A stretch of 64,000 bases of DNA from JAJYIV01 sp964499955 (GTDB lineage Bacteria; Patescibacteriota; Patescibacteriia; UBA9934; GWF2-40-263): the NCBI GenBank assembly GCA_964499955.1, contig CAZCMI010000002.1, positions 1 through 64,000 on the forward strand, in the 5' to 3' direction. Under the pieces are notes generated by a model. That model made no database searches. It was not told the DNA's origin and worked only from the letters and a program-made list of their open reading frames with translations. The position numbers and the translations under genes are program-made. Below are positions 50,679 through 61,513 of the stretch, in pieces; the stretch's first letter is position 1, and each line of letters begins with the position of its first letter.

Positions 50679-51923
50679 ATGCAGAAGCAGACGCAGACCA
50701 AGAGCCTCAAGATCGGCGGCAAGACCATCACCGGGAAGAACTTCTCGGAGATGCGGCACCAGATCAAGGCCCTCGACCTCGCGGCCGAGGAGCGCAACGC
50801 CTGGCTGAGCCAGGCCGGGCAGCTCTTCTCCAAGAAGGACAACGGCTACGCCGGCAAGACCCCGCGCAACCGCCACGAGCGGCGCGCGCAGGCGAAGAGC
50901 GACGTCTCCCGCAAGGAGATGGAGCTCGACGGCATCGCCCTCGAGATCTTCGAGGGCCCGATGCGTCAGGTGCTCGGCCACGTGCGCCGCCGCCCGCGCA
51001 ACGTGATCTTCGCCTCGGTCGAGAGCCGCCTCTCGACCAAGAACGTCATCATCGTCGCGGTCAAGGGGGAGGTGGGGAAGATCACCTGGGGCCGCATCGA
51101 CAAGGCGGACCTCAAAGCCTACTTCGAGCGGGACGGCTACTCCATGCTCTCGAGCATGAAGGCCGTCGGCGACGCCCGCAACGGCGTCATCATCCACGCG
51201 ACGGGCCAGAACCTGCGCCTGCCCAACGTGCGCAGCTTCGTCCAGGCGTTCGCGCGCCAGGCCTACCGGGGCACCACGCTCGTCGGCGCCAAGCTCAACG
51301 GCGAGGAGGTCTCGACGAACGTGTTCGTCACCCCCGACGGCATCGAGCGCGAGGCGGCCTCCTGGCCGGCGTCGAACCTCGGCGCCTACGCGGTGGTGAA
51401 CATCGGCAGCGAGCCGGTGACCTACCTCGGGGAGAGCGGCTACGCGGCCATCACGGCCAAGGGCCAGCTGCTCGTCGCGGGCTTCACGGCGCTCATCGCC
51501 GGTGGCGTCCACCGCCTCTTCAACAAGGCCGCCGTCATCGCGAAGATGCCGTGGACGGAGATCGTCGGCCTCGAGCTCAAGAAGCTCGACACCGTCCTCG
51601 ACGTCGCGGTCTCGCACCGCGTGGAGGGCAAGACCGACACCTTCAAGGTCTACGTGACCGGGAAGGGGCAGATCGCCATCCTGAACGTCGTCTTCAAGAA
51701 CGGCACGTTCGCGCTCGACGGCAACGTCGAGTACAAGCCGTTCAACTACGACGGCATGGCGCTCTTCGGCCGGACGAACGACCGCACGGTGACGCTCGCC
51801 AACCGCAACGGCGGGCCGACCGCGCTCGAGTTCGTCCCCACCAGCACGTTCGCGGACATCGACCCGGCGTTCGCCGCCTGGTCGAACACCGCCGACGCCC
51901 CCGCGTCGCAGCCGAACGCCTAG
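50679..51923 (+). CDS. Island B protein of unknown function 1
   Basis: The 414-residue protein has no signal peptide or membrane helix. The N-terminal 100 residues are basic and helical (KTPRNRHERRAQAKSDVSRK); the rest is likely globular, with AYAVVNIGSEPVTYLGESGY and LLVAGFTALIAGGVHRLFNK that look like a repetitive beta-rich fold. The latter recalls the AIM24-like/TerD-unlike beta-sandwich families only vaguely. Nearly every Glu and Lys I read is GAG or AAG, unlike polA next door. AGGAG before ATG is the SD; a GTG one codon upstream is less likely. Confidence 0.65.
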   Translation: MQKQTQTKSLKIGGKTITGKNFSEMRHQIKALDLAAEERNAWLSQAGQLFSKKDNGYAGKTPRNRHERRAQAKSDVSRKEMELDGIALEIFEGPMRQVLGHVRRRPRNVIFASVESRLSTKNVIIVAVKGEVGKITWGRIDKADLKAYFERDGYSMLSSMKAVGDARNGVIIHATGQNLRLPNVRSFVQAFARQAYRGTTLVGAKLNGEEVSTNVFVTPDGIEREAASWPASNLGAYAVVNIGSEPVTYLGESGYAAITAKGQLLVAGFTALIAGGVHRLFNKAAVIAKMPWTEIVGLELKKLDTVLDVAVSHRVEGKTDTFKVYVTGKGQIAILNVVFKNGTFALDGNVEYKPFNYDGMALFGRTNDRTVTLANRNGGPTALEFVPTSTFADIDPAFAAWSNTADAPASQPNA

Positions 51924-51977
51924 CGCGCCGTCGGCCGCTGGGCAGAGCGGCAGATGACCCTGGTTCGTTCGGTACGT

Positions 51978-52018
51978 CCGCCCGCCTTCCCCCACTCGGG
52001 AAGACGGGCGGTTTTTTT
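51978..52018 (+). terminator. Terminator of island B gene 1
   Basis: CGCCCGCCTTCC/GGGAAGACGGGCG stem followed by seven T. Confidence 0.85.
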
Positions 52019-52030
52019 GTTCGTCTTCCC

Positions 52031-52059
52031 TTGACAGAATCGGATTTTCCGCTTATCCT
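52031..52059 (+). promoter_or_regulatory. Promoter of island B gene 2
   Basis: TTGACA (52031-52036), 17 bases, TATCCT (52054-52059). The leader is about 115 bases. Confidence 0.7.
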
Positions 52060-52180
52060 CGCGACGTCGCCCGCTCGGGTGATATCCGGTTCCGCCGGAT
52101 CCTTGCGGCAGGCATCGTGCCCGCCGCCTTCCCTGACTGGTGCCGCGCCTTTGCGCGCACCAAGACCTCGAGGAGAGGTA

Positions 52181-53176
52181 ATGTCCGAGAACGTTTCGAC
52201 CGACCGCGCCACCCACCGTTCCACCCGCATGCGTGCCGGCGAAAGCCCGCCGTCGCAGGTGGTGCCGATCTCGCAGGCCCCCACGCTGTTGCGTGTGGGC
52301 ACGCCCATCGCCATCGGCATCGCGCCCGGCAAGCGCGGAAAGGAGCCGATCGTGCACCTCGTGCACGCCGACTTCTCCGCCCACGCCGACCCGGACGCCT
52401 TCGCGTACGTCGCGTCCGCGGCGGTGTTCGGCCGCATGGGTGTCGGGGACGGCCCGGTGGCCATGCTGTCCTTCGCGGGCAGCCTGCCCCCGCTCGGCAT
52501 CGCCGCTTCCTTCGGGAAGCTGATGCTGGAGGAGGGCGCATGGGCGACCCCGTCCCGCTACCGGCTCTTCGACACGGTCGACGGCCCGGTGGCCTGGTGC
52601 GTGGCGGACATCCGCCACGCGCAGGCGGTGCCGATCACCTCCGCGGGCGCCGCCCGCGGAAACGCACGCGTCCTGTTCGCTCCCGTGGGGCCGAACATGG
52701 CCGTGGAGGTCGTCCAGGGGCGCAGCGACATGCGTCTCCTCAACCTCCTCAACATGCGCGAGATCCTCGCGGCGGAGGAGCCGTCGAGGCAGAAGTGCCC
52801 GTGGGGGCGCAGCGGCAACGTCGTGTACCTGCCGCACCCCGTCGTCGCCATCTCCGATGGCTACTGGAAGGGCAAGCAGGCCAACGGCGTTCTGCTGCAG
52901 GACGAACTCCGCGTCCTGGTCACCATGGAGTCCATCAAGGGCACCATGTGCCAGGTCGTCGACCTGCACCTGCCGGGTTCGCCGTTCCGCGCCCGTCCGC
53001 CGCAGTTCATGCTGCGGTCGGAGCCGTTCCCGCTGGAGGAGGGTGGGAACACCCGCCCGTTGGCCATCGGGCCCGAGGGCGTGGCCGTCGCCCGCCGCGC
53101 GGACGGCTTCCGCTTCATGGAGGTTCGGCCTCCCGAGGCATTCACGAACGCCTTCGCCCAGGCGCTGAAGTTCTAG
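52181..53176 (+). CDS. Island B protein of unknown function 2
   Basis: The 331-residue protein is soluble and has no family I recognise. It starts with a Ser/Thr/Arg-rich tail of about 30 residues. A region follows with PIAIGIAPGKRGKEPIVHLV, then VPITSAGAARGNARVLFAPV and a C-terminal REILAAEEPSRQKCPWGRSG. AGGAGAGG lies 3-4 bases before ATG (SD). Codon use is GAG- and CTC-rich. It stands alone between its own promoter and terminator, like gene 1. Confidence 0.65.
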   Translation: MSENVSTDRATHRSTRMRAGESPPSQVVPISQAPTLLRVGTPIAIGIAPGKRGKEPIVHLVHADFSAHADPDAFAYVASAAVFGRMGVGDGPVAMLSFAGSLPPLGIAASFGKLMLEEGAWATPSRYRLFDTVDGPVAWCVADIRHAQAVPITSAGAARGNARVLFAPVGPNMAVEVVQGRSDMRLLNLLNMREILAAEEPSRQKCPWGRSGNVVYLPHPVVAISDGYWKGKQANGVLLQDELRVLVTMESIKGTMCQVVDLHLPGSPFRARPPQFMLRSEPFPLEEGGNTRPLAIGPEGVAVARRADGFRFMEVRPPEAFTNAFAQALKF

Positions 53177-53198
53177 CGCCCTGTTCCGTTCTCTCTTC

Positions 53199-53240
53199 GT
53201 CGCCCGTCCTCCCCAGGACGCGGCGACGTTTTTCTTTTTC
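53199..53240 (+). terminator. Terminator of island B gene 2
   Basis: GTCGCCCGTCCT/AGGACGCGGCGAC stem with one internal mismatch, followed by GTTTTTCTTTTT. Confidence 0.85.
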
Positions 53241-53265
53241 CGCCGCCTTGCTACCATGCGGGCAC

Positions 53266-55908
<2,643 letters not shown>

Positions 55909-55925
55909 CGGAACGGCCGACGTCC

Positions 55926-55958
55926 AAGAAAAAACCGCCCCTGCGTGGGCGGTTTTAT
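55926..55958 (+). terminator. Terminator of polA
   Basis: AAAACCGCCC/GGGCGGTTTT hairpin with T run. Confidence 0.85.
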
Positions 55959-56013
55959 GGCGTCAGAATTTCGATAGTTGCGTCCCGCGGCCGCTCGCGT
56001 AAGATGGGCGGGT

Positions 56014-56988
56014 ATGGTGATCGTCGTTTACGGGGACGGGTTTCGCACGCGCGAGCGGGTGCGGGAAATGCACGCGGCTTTCCAGGCGAAATATGATCCG
56101 TCCGGCTTCAATTTCTCTTCCTTTCCCGCCGAAGGGCAAAGCAAAACCACGCCCGCGGAGGTTTTCCAAGCGGCCATGGCTTCGCCGTTTTTGGCGGAGC
56201 GGCGCATGGTGGTTGTGCGCGACGCATGGACGGGATTAAAGAAAGACGCGGAAAAGCCGTGGGTGGAGGGGCTTGCGCGCGTTTCCTCTTCTACCGTGCT
56301 GGTATTTTGGGAGACGTCGGCGCCCGCGGCCGTGGAGAAATCCGGCGTGTTCAAGAAGATCAAAGAAATGGCGGACGCGCATGTGTACGCCTATCCTCCG
56401 TTGGAAGGTGCGGCGTTGGCGCAGTGGACGGCCCAGCGGGCCAAGGCGCACGGAGCGGCCATGGAAGCGGCCGCCGCCCAGGAGTTGGCGGCGCGGTGCG
56501 GCGGGGATTTGTGGCAGATGGACGCCGAGATTGGCAAACTGGCGGCCTACGTTTCCGGTGGCGCCATTTCCGCCGCGGCCGTGCGCGAACTTGTACGTCC
56601 TGCCTTCGAAGGCCAAATGTTCGCCTTGATGGACACGATCAGCCGCCGGGACACGTACGCCGCCTTGCGTCTGTTGGAAGAAGAACGCCAGGCAGGTAGC
56701 GCGGACTTCTACCTGTTCACTATGCTGCAGCGCCAGATTCGCCTGCTGCTTTCGGCACGTACGTTGTTGGATGCACAACCGCGCGCATCCGGCGCCGAGG
56801 CGGCCGCGGCCTTGGGCGCCCACGCATTCGTGGCGGGAAAAGTCCTGGGCCAGGCACGCGGGTTCGCGTCCCCCACCCTGCGCGCGGCGCACGACATGGC
56901 GTATGCGTTCGACGTCGGTGCCAAGAGCGGCCGCATCGACGCGGGGCTGGCGGTGGACCTGTTGGTCGCCCGGTTGATGGCGGCGTAA
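56014..56988 (+). CDS. holA: DNA polymerase III delta subunit
   Basis: The 324-residue protein has the delta-subunit layout: an N-terminal IVVYGDGFRTRERVREMHAA region, PFLAERRMVVVRDAW and a central LAARCGGDLWQMDAEIGKLA. The C-terminal collar starts near EGQMFALMDTISRRD. Delta opens the beta clamp for loading. TAAGAT (56000-56005) ends 8 bases before ATG. Similarity is typical of this divergent family, so the call rests on the pattern as a whole. Confidence 0.88.
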   Translation: MVIVVYGDGFRTRERVREMHAAFQAKYDPSGFNFSSFPAEGQSKTTPAEVFQAAMASPFLAERRMVVVRDAWTGLKKDAEKPWVEGLARVSSSTVLVFWETSAPAAVEKSGVFKKIKEMADAHVYAYPPLEGAALAQWTAQRAKAHGAAMEAAAAQELAARCGGDLWQMDAEIGKLAAYVSGGAISAAAVRELVRPAFEGQMFALMDTISRRDTYAALRLLEEERQAGSADFYLFTMLQRQIRLLLSARTLLDAQPRASGAEAAAALGAHAFVAGKVLGQARGFASPTLRAAHDMAYAFDVGAKSGRIDAGLAVDLLVARLMAA

Positions 56989-57029
56989 GTAAACGTCTGT
57001 CGCGCGCGACCTCCCTTGCCCGCCAAACG

Positions 57030-57060
57030 CAAAACCGACCCGGGCGGGTCGGTTTTTGGC
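57030..57060. terminator. Bidirectional intrinsic terminator
   Basis: AAAACCGACCC/GGGTCGGTTTT stem between the convergent holA and rpsT genes. Confidence 0.85.
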
Positions 57061-57332
57061 TACACCTGTTTAGACAAACCGTTCAAGGTTTTCATCAGGC
57101 GCGACTTGGTGCGGGACACGGTGTTCTTCTTCATGAACCCGCGGGAGACCGCTTTGTCGAGCTTTTGGCCGATGAGGCGGGCGAGCTCGGCGGCTTCCTT
57201 TACTTTCTTGTCCGCGGCCATTTTGCGGAACTTCACGCGCATCGAGTGCAGCTCGGACGTCGCAAGCAGGTTGCGGCGCGCGCGCTTCACGCTTTGGCGC
57301 AGGGCCTTTTTGGCGTTTGCCTTGATCGGCAT
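57060..57332 (-). CDS. rpsT: 30S ribosomal protein S20
   Basis: The 90-residue basic protein reads MPIKANAKKALRQSVKRARR and contains KLDKAVSRGFMKKNTVSRTK, a full S20. It binds 16S rRNA. It stands alone. Confidence 0.95.
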   Translation of the reverse strand: MPIKANAKKALRQSVKRARRNLLATSELHSMRVKFRKMAADKKVKEAAELARLIGQKLDKAVSRGFMKKNTVSRTKSRLMKTLNGLSKQV

Positions 57333-57433
57333 AGGTCGTCGGCGTCCAGTTATCGAGAGCGAATCGATTTAATCGGAGCGTGCGGGGAGTATACGGGCAG
57401 GACGCGAAAACGTCAAGATTAGGCGGGAAACAC

Positions 57434-58564
57434 TCAGTCCAGCGACGGCTTTTCGGCCTCCAGCAGCTCAAAGGTCTTCCCTGCCTGCCCTTCCGTAATA
57501 CGGTAAATGTCCTTGTCGATCTTCCCGAATTCCTTGGCGGCCAAATTGTATTGGTTGGCCGTGGTCGTGAGGTGTTTGCCGACGTTTTGGAAATACCCGG
57601 CATAGGCCTCCATGTGCTTGCCGAATTCCGCCATGCGCTGGCGGATTTCCTGCGTGCGCGCTTCCAGTTTCATGGCGTTCAAGCCCTGCAGGACCGTTTG
57701 CAGGTACGCGAGGAACGACGTTGGGGACACGATGATGACATGGTGTTTCGCGGCGGCGCGCTGCAGGATGTTTTCCTGCTCGTCCCCGTTGCCCGCGCCG
57801 ATCTTGTTGACCAGCAATTCGTAGTAAATGGCTTCGTGCGGAATGAACATGAACGCGAAATCCACCGTCCCTTCCGTCGGCCGAATGTACTTGGCCGTTT
57901 CCAGGATCCGGGCCTTCAGGTCGCCCAAGAATGCCTGTTCCAGCCGTTTCTTCGAGTCCTGGTTCGTTTCAACCGCCAAGCGATTGTAGTTTTCCAGGCT
58001 GAATTTGGAATCCACCGGCACCACCTTTTCCTGCACGAATACGGCGGCGTCGACGATGTCCCCGTCTTGGAACTTATATTGCATTTGAAAGGACGCGGGC
58101 GGCAGCGTGTTCCGCAGGACGGTTTCCAGGAAATATTCCCCCAAAATACCACGTTGTTTGGGGTTCTTGAGAATGTTTTGCAGATCCGCGAGTTGGGAAC
58201 CGTAGTCAAGGATTTGCTTCTGCGTTGCTTTGAATTCCCCCGCCTGTTCCTTGAATTGACCGGTGAACTGCGTCACAAGCGTTTGGATCATGTCGCTGGT
58301 CTGTTTCAGGTTGCTCTGCAGCAGTGTGGATTGATCGTTTGAGCTGCGGAAGAGGCGGTCGTTCATTGCATCCAAGCGTTGTTGCAGTTCCGTGCGGTGC
58401 TGCGCGTTCAGCAGTTCGACGTCGCGGCGCAGGTGCCGCAATTCATCAACCAAAGCGGTATTTTCAGGCGTGTCAGATGTTTGTTTTTTCCGTGCAAACA
58501 CGTAGAGAGCGACACCGAGCGCGCCGGCGGCAAGCAGAAGAGTGGCCAAGGTAAGGGCGTCCAT
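57434..58564 (-). CDS. rmuC: DNA recombination protein RmuC
   Basis: The 376-residue protein has an N-terminal membrane helix (about 5-23) and a coiled coil (residues 40-110). The RmuC core follows with RGILGEYFLETVLRN, VPVDSKFSLENYNRL and FMFIPHEAIYYELL. RmuC proteins affect inversions between repeated sequences; the core has a nuclease-like fold. Start MDALTLA gives the anchor helix and has T at -1. Confidence 0.9.
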   Translation of the reverse strand: MDALTLATLLLAAGALGVALYVFARKKQTSDTPENTALVDELRHLRRDVELLNAQHRTELQQRLDAMNDRLFRSSNDQSTLLQSNLKQTSDMIQTLVTQFTGQFKEQAGEFKATQKQILDYGSQLADLQNILKNPKQRGILGEYFLETVLRNTLPPASFQMQYKFQDGDIVDAAVFVQEKVVPVDSKFSLENYNRLAVETNQDSKKRLEQAFLGDLKARILETAKYIRPTEGTVDFAFMFIPHEAIYYELLVNKIGAGNGDEQENILQRAAAKHHVIIVSPTSFLAYLQTVLQGLNAMKLEARTQEIRQRMAEFGKHMEAYAGYFQNVGKHLTTTANQYNLAAKEFGKIDKDIYRITEGQAGKTFELLEAEKPSLD

Positions 58565-58833
58565 AAGAAAAGTGGATAGGTGATCGTTGACGATGACAAA
58601 CCGTTCCCGTATCATACTCGCACCGCACGCGGGCTTCCAGTCATTTGTCCGGACTGGTGTACGCCGTGTCGCCCCTTCCCTCTTTACACGCACGATTTCT
58701 CCGGAACGTTAGGGTTTTCTGTAGACTTAAATATTTTGCGACACAAGAAGTCTGCTCCCAACTCGCCCTTGTACTTCGTTCAAGGGCTCATCCCTCGGAA
58801 GAACAAAACATTTTGTTCTTCACTCGGAATTTT

Positions 58834-58908
58834 GCCCTTGTAGCTCAACGGATAGAGCAAATCCGTCCTAAGGATGAGATGGGGGTTCGATTCCCTCCAA
58901 GGGCACCA
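58834..58908 (+). tRNA. tRNA-Arg (anticodon CCU)
   Basis: GCCCTTG pairs with CAAGGGC and CCA is encoded. Anticodon loop GTCCTAA gives CCT; the first anticodon-stem pair is not Watson-Crick. T arm GGGGGTTCGATTCCCTC. Confidence 0.9.
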
Positions 58909-58918
58909 GCGGGACGTT

Positions 58919-58934
58919 CGTTTCACGTGAAACA
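58919..58934. other. parS-like partition site 1
   Basis: CGTTTCACGTGAAACA matches the bacterial parS consensus TGTTTCACGTGAAACA at 15 of 16 positions, in the gap between tRNA-Arg and tRNA-Ala. Confidence 0.8.
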
Positions 58935-58953
58935 TTAGTTGAGCAGTTACCAT

Positions 58954-59029
58954 GGGCCGATAGCTCAGTTGGTAGAGCGCTGCATTCGCATTGCAGAGGT
59001 CTGGGGTTCGACTCCCCATCGGTCCACCA
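58954..59029 (+). tRNA. tRNA-Ala (anticodon CGC)
   Basis: GGGCCGA pairs with TCGGTCC (one G-T) and CCA is encoded. Anticodon loop TTCGCAT gives CGC. T arm TGGGGTTCGACTCCCCA. Confidence 0.95.
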
Positions 59030-59066
59030 AAAGAACACCCAATTTCGGGTGTTCTTTTGTTTTCCG
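59029..59066 (+). terminator. Terminator of the tRNA-Arg/tRNA-Ala transcript
   Basis: AAAAGAACACCC/GGGTGTTCTTTT stem followed by a T-rich run. Confidence 0.85.
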
Positions 59067-59422
59067 TTTCGTCTTATACAGATTCGGCGTGTGCATGTTT
59101 TTTATTTTGATGCGTGAAACCAATTCAGGAGTTAATCGGCAGCAGCGGGAGAGCGTTTCATTTCGGTTGCGTAATCGAGGGTGGGATGAAAGGAACACAG
59201 GATCAGTTGTTTATAGGCGCTCATCTGTACTTGATTTCTTCAGACCAAATTTACCCTTCGAATTGATCATTGCGTATCAGCATGAACAGTTGTTGGAAAA
59301 TTCCCCAGACTGATCTCTAGCCGTGAAGACATGTTGGTATTCTCATTCTGATTATTCATTGAACTTGCCGCGTTATTTTGTGTTCCACATGTTAGGAACG
59401 AGTTCCGAAAATTTCATGAAAA

Positions 59423-59438
59423 TGTTTCATGTGAAACA
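59423..59438. other. parS-like partition site 2
   Basis: TGTTTCATGTGAAACA matches the parS consensus at 15 of 16 positions, 504 bases from site 1. ParB spreading from such sites pairs origin regions for segregation. Confidence 0.8.
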
Positions 59439-59576
59439 TTAAATATAATTAATTTGTCTACGCCAGTTTAGACAAAGTTAAAATTTTGATCAAACAAAAT
59501 TGAACACATCGTTTAACCACCATTTTATCCACATAGTGGGGATTGCCTGTTTCGCTTCAGGAACCTTCTTGCACAT

Positions 59577-59601
59577 GGTATGATGTGGGGTGAATAGGAG
59601 G
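59577..59601 (+). promoter_or_regulatory. Extended -10 promoter and SD of the secreted-protein operon
   Basis: TGGTATGAT (TG-n-TATGAT) ends at 59584, and AGGAGG (59596-59601) lies 4 bases before ATG. This is one of few resident genes with a clear SD. Confidence 0.65.
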
Positions 59602-59605
59602 ACCT

Positions 59606-60517
59606 ATGCGCGTTGTTGCTCTCATTTGCGCGTTTGTAGCCGGTTTGTTCGGCTGGGTTTCGTTTGGGCGGGCGGAAATGAACTCCGCCAACTACATGAT
59701 TCGGTGGGACAGCATCGGATCCGGAGGAGGCGACACAGCCGCGTCCGCAAGCTTTCTTCTGCGGGACACCGTGGGGAATCTTGGCGTGGGGGCGGGCGCG
59801 TCCGAGACGTATTTCCTTCAATCCGGGTACCGAGCAGGAGTGCTAGATCAGTTCGTTTCGTTTGATGTTTTCGCGCAAGTGAGCGCGTCGGCCGTGGCGG
59901 CGACCGCGCGGACGGGTGAGACAGTCACGGTCGCCTCCGCCGCGGGGTTCGGCGTCGGGGACTATCTCGCGCTGGTGCAGGATCGCGGTGCGTCCCAGGT
60001 TTCCGCCGTCGGGCGCATCGTTTCCATTGTGGGCAACCAGGTGACGGTGGACCAGTTTGCAGACAACGGCACGTCGCCGGTGATCGACGGAACAAACGAT
60101 TATGCGTATCGCCTTGCGGGCGTGGCGGCGAATTTGGGAACGCTGAGCACGTCGGAGGTCGCGACGGCCCTGATCGGTTTTGAGGTGACGGCCGACGTGG
60201 ACGGCGGATATACGGTTTTCGTGGCGGAAGACGGCGGTTTGCGCAGCGGGCCGGAGGAAATCAACAAGGTGTCGGACGGCGCCGTGACGGCCGGATCGGA
60301 AGAATATGGCGGCCAGTCGTCGGATACGGCGGTCACCGGCTCCACGTTCGGCACGCAAGACACGGCGTTCACGATGGTACTTCAACCGATCGTTGAATAC
60401 GGGTCGAACGCGTTCCAGCGCCGCGATTTTCTGACGTTGAAAGCCGCGATTTCGTCCTCAACCCCGAATGCCACGTACAGCCACGTCCTGTCCATGATTT
60501 TTGTGCCGAATTTCTGA
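59606..60517 (+). CDS. Secreted surface protein of unknown function
   Basis: The 303-residue protein has a signal peptide ending GRAEM. A beta-rich body follows with MNSANYMIRWDSIGSGGGDT at the mature start, ETYFLQSGYRAG and a long Thr/Ser/Val-rich region. No family is recognised; the fold suggests a surface layer or fibre component. It starts an operon with the next two genes. Confidence 0.65.
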   Translation: MRVVALICAFVAGLFGWVSFGRAEMNSANYMIRWDSIGSGGGDTAASASFLLRDTVGNLGVGAGASETYFLQSGYRAGVLDQFVSFDVFAQVSASAVAATARTGETVTVASAAGFGVGDYLALVQDRGASQVSAVGRIVSIVGNQVTVDQFADNGTSPVIDGTNDYAYRLAGVAANLGTLSTSEVATALIGFEVTADVDGGYTVFVAEDGGLRSGPEEINKVSDGAVTAGSEEYGGQSSDTAVTGSTFGTQDTAFTMVLQPIVEYGSNAFQRRDFLTLKAAISSSTPNATYSHVLSMIFVPNF

Positions 60518-60521
60518 CCTT

Positions 60522-61451
60522 ATGCGCCGCTTCGCCTCCCTCTTTCTCGCCTTGTTCCTGACGGTTGTTCCAGCCGCCGCGTCCGCGTTTTCCGTTTCTC
60601 CCGGCACGGCGGACCTGCGTTTGGAGGCGGGGCAGGGCGACACGCGCGAACTCGTGCTGACGAACACGTCCCCGCAGGCGGAAACGTATTACCTGCGCAC
60701 GGTGCCGTTCCAGGTGGAAGAAGGCGCCGCGGGCCCTGTTTTCGGCGGGGAAGACCCGTTGGGGGTGGCGGGTTGGCTTCGTGTGCCGCCGTCCGTGCGG
60801 GTGGAAGCGGGCGCCCGGGAAACGGTTTCCGTGCAGGTGGCCGTTCCGCCGGCCGTTCCGCCGGGCGGGTATTATGCGGCCGTCCTGGTTTCCCCCACGC
60901 CGTCCGAGGTCGTGGCTGTGGCGGGCGGCGCAGGCGTTCAGGCGACCATCGCCGTCCCGTTCTATCTTGCGGTGGGCGGCATGGGCGTCGAGCGCGTGGG
61001 TCTGCTTTCTTTCGGCCCGACCGATGGCAAACAGGTAACGGACGGGTTGTGGGGCTTCTATGAATTCCAGCTGCAAAACCAAGGGACCGTGCACGTCGTG
61101 CCCGAAGGATCCATCACGGTCCGCGACGTCTTCGGCCGCCGCATGGCCGAAGGCCCCGCGAACCCGAAGGAATTACGGATCATGCCGGGGCAAACCCGCG
61201 CGTTTTCGGAAGGCTTGGTATTGGAGCGGCCACCGACGTTTTGGGACGTCGTGAAGGCACAAGGGCGGTATTTCGCGCTTGGACCCGTCACGGTGGAGTT
61301 GGCCTTGGAACAGGGGCCGACGCCCGAGCAGCCGGTCAACGCCTCGTACCGGTTGTGGGTGTTGCCATGGCAGCTGGCGGCCGTGGTTGTGGGCGGCGTG
61401 GCCGTCCTGTACGGCGTGTTGCGTCTTCTGACGCGCCGCCACCCCGTTTGA
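60522..61451 (+). CDS. Membrane-anchored Ig-like surface protein (DUF916-like pattern)
   Basis: The 309-residue protein has a signal peptide ending ASA. Two Ig-like domains follow (FSVSPGTADLRLEAGQGDTR and a second around 160-270), and a C-terminal membrane helix (LAAVVVGGVAVLYGVLRLL) ends in a basic tail (TRRHPV). The layout resembles WxL-interacting/DUF916 proteins. The gene starts 4 bases after the preceding stop, with T at -1, so the two are cotranscribed. Confidence 0.75.
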   Translation: MRRFASLFLALFLTVVPAAASAFSVSPGTADLRLEAGQGDTRELVLTNTSPQAETYYLRTVPFQVEEGAAGPVFGGEDPLGVAGWLRVPPSVRVEAGARETVSVQVAVPPAVPPGGYYAAVLVSPTPSEVVAVAGGAGVQATIAVPFYLAVGGMGVERVGLLSFGPTDGKQVTDGLWGFYEFQLQNQGTVHVVPEGSITVRDVFGRRMAEGPANPKELRIMPGQTRAFSEGLVLERPPTFWDVVKAQGRYFALGPVTVELALEQGPTPEQPVNASYRLWVLPWQLAAVVVGGVAVLYGVLRLLTRRHPV

Positions 61452-61513
61452 CGGCGGGGGACGGCCGGTCCGCGCCGCGGGCCCGCGCGTCCTCCTCCGC
61501 CAAAGGAGGAACT

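Larger units (their letters stand above)
59067..59605. other. AT-rich intergenic region with parS-like and DnaA-box sites
   Basis: About 540 bases without a convincing gene, much richer in A and T than the window. It holds a second parS-like site (59423-59438) and one perfect DnaA box (59525-59533). A 72-codon open frame here has no start signal or recognisable product. Confidence 0.65.

Noticed and set aside
58580..59313. Open frames over the tRNA-Arg/tRNA-Ala region, including a 72-codon frame near 59.1 kb
   Set aside because: They run through tRNA genes or lack any start signal, and the products look random.
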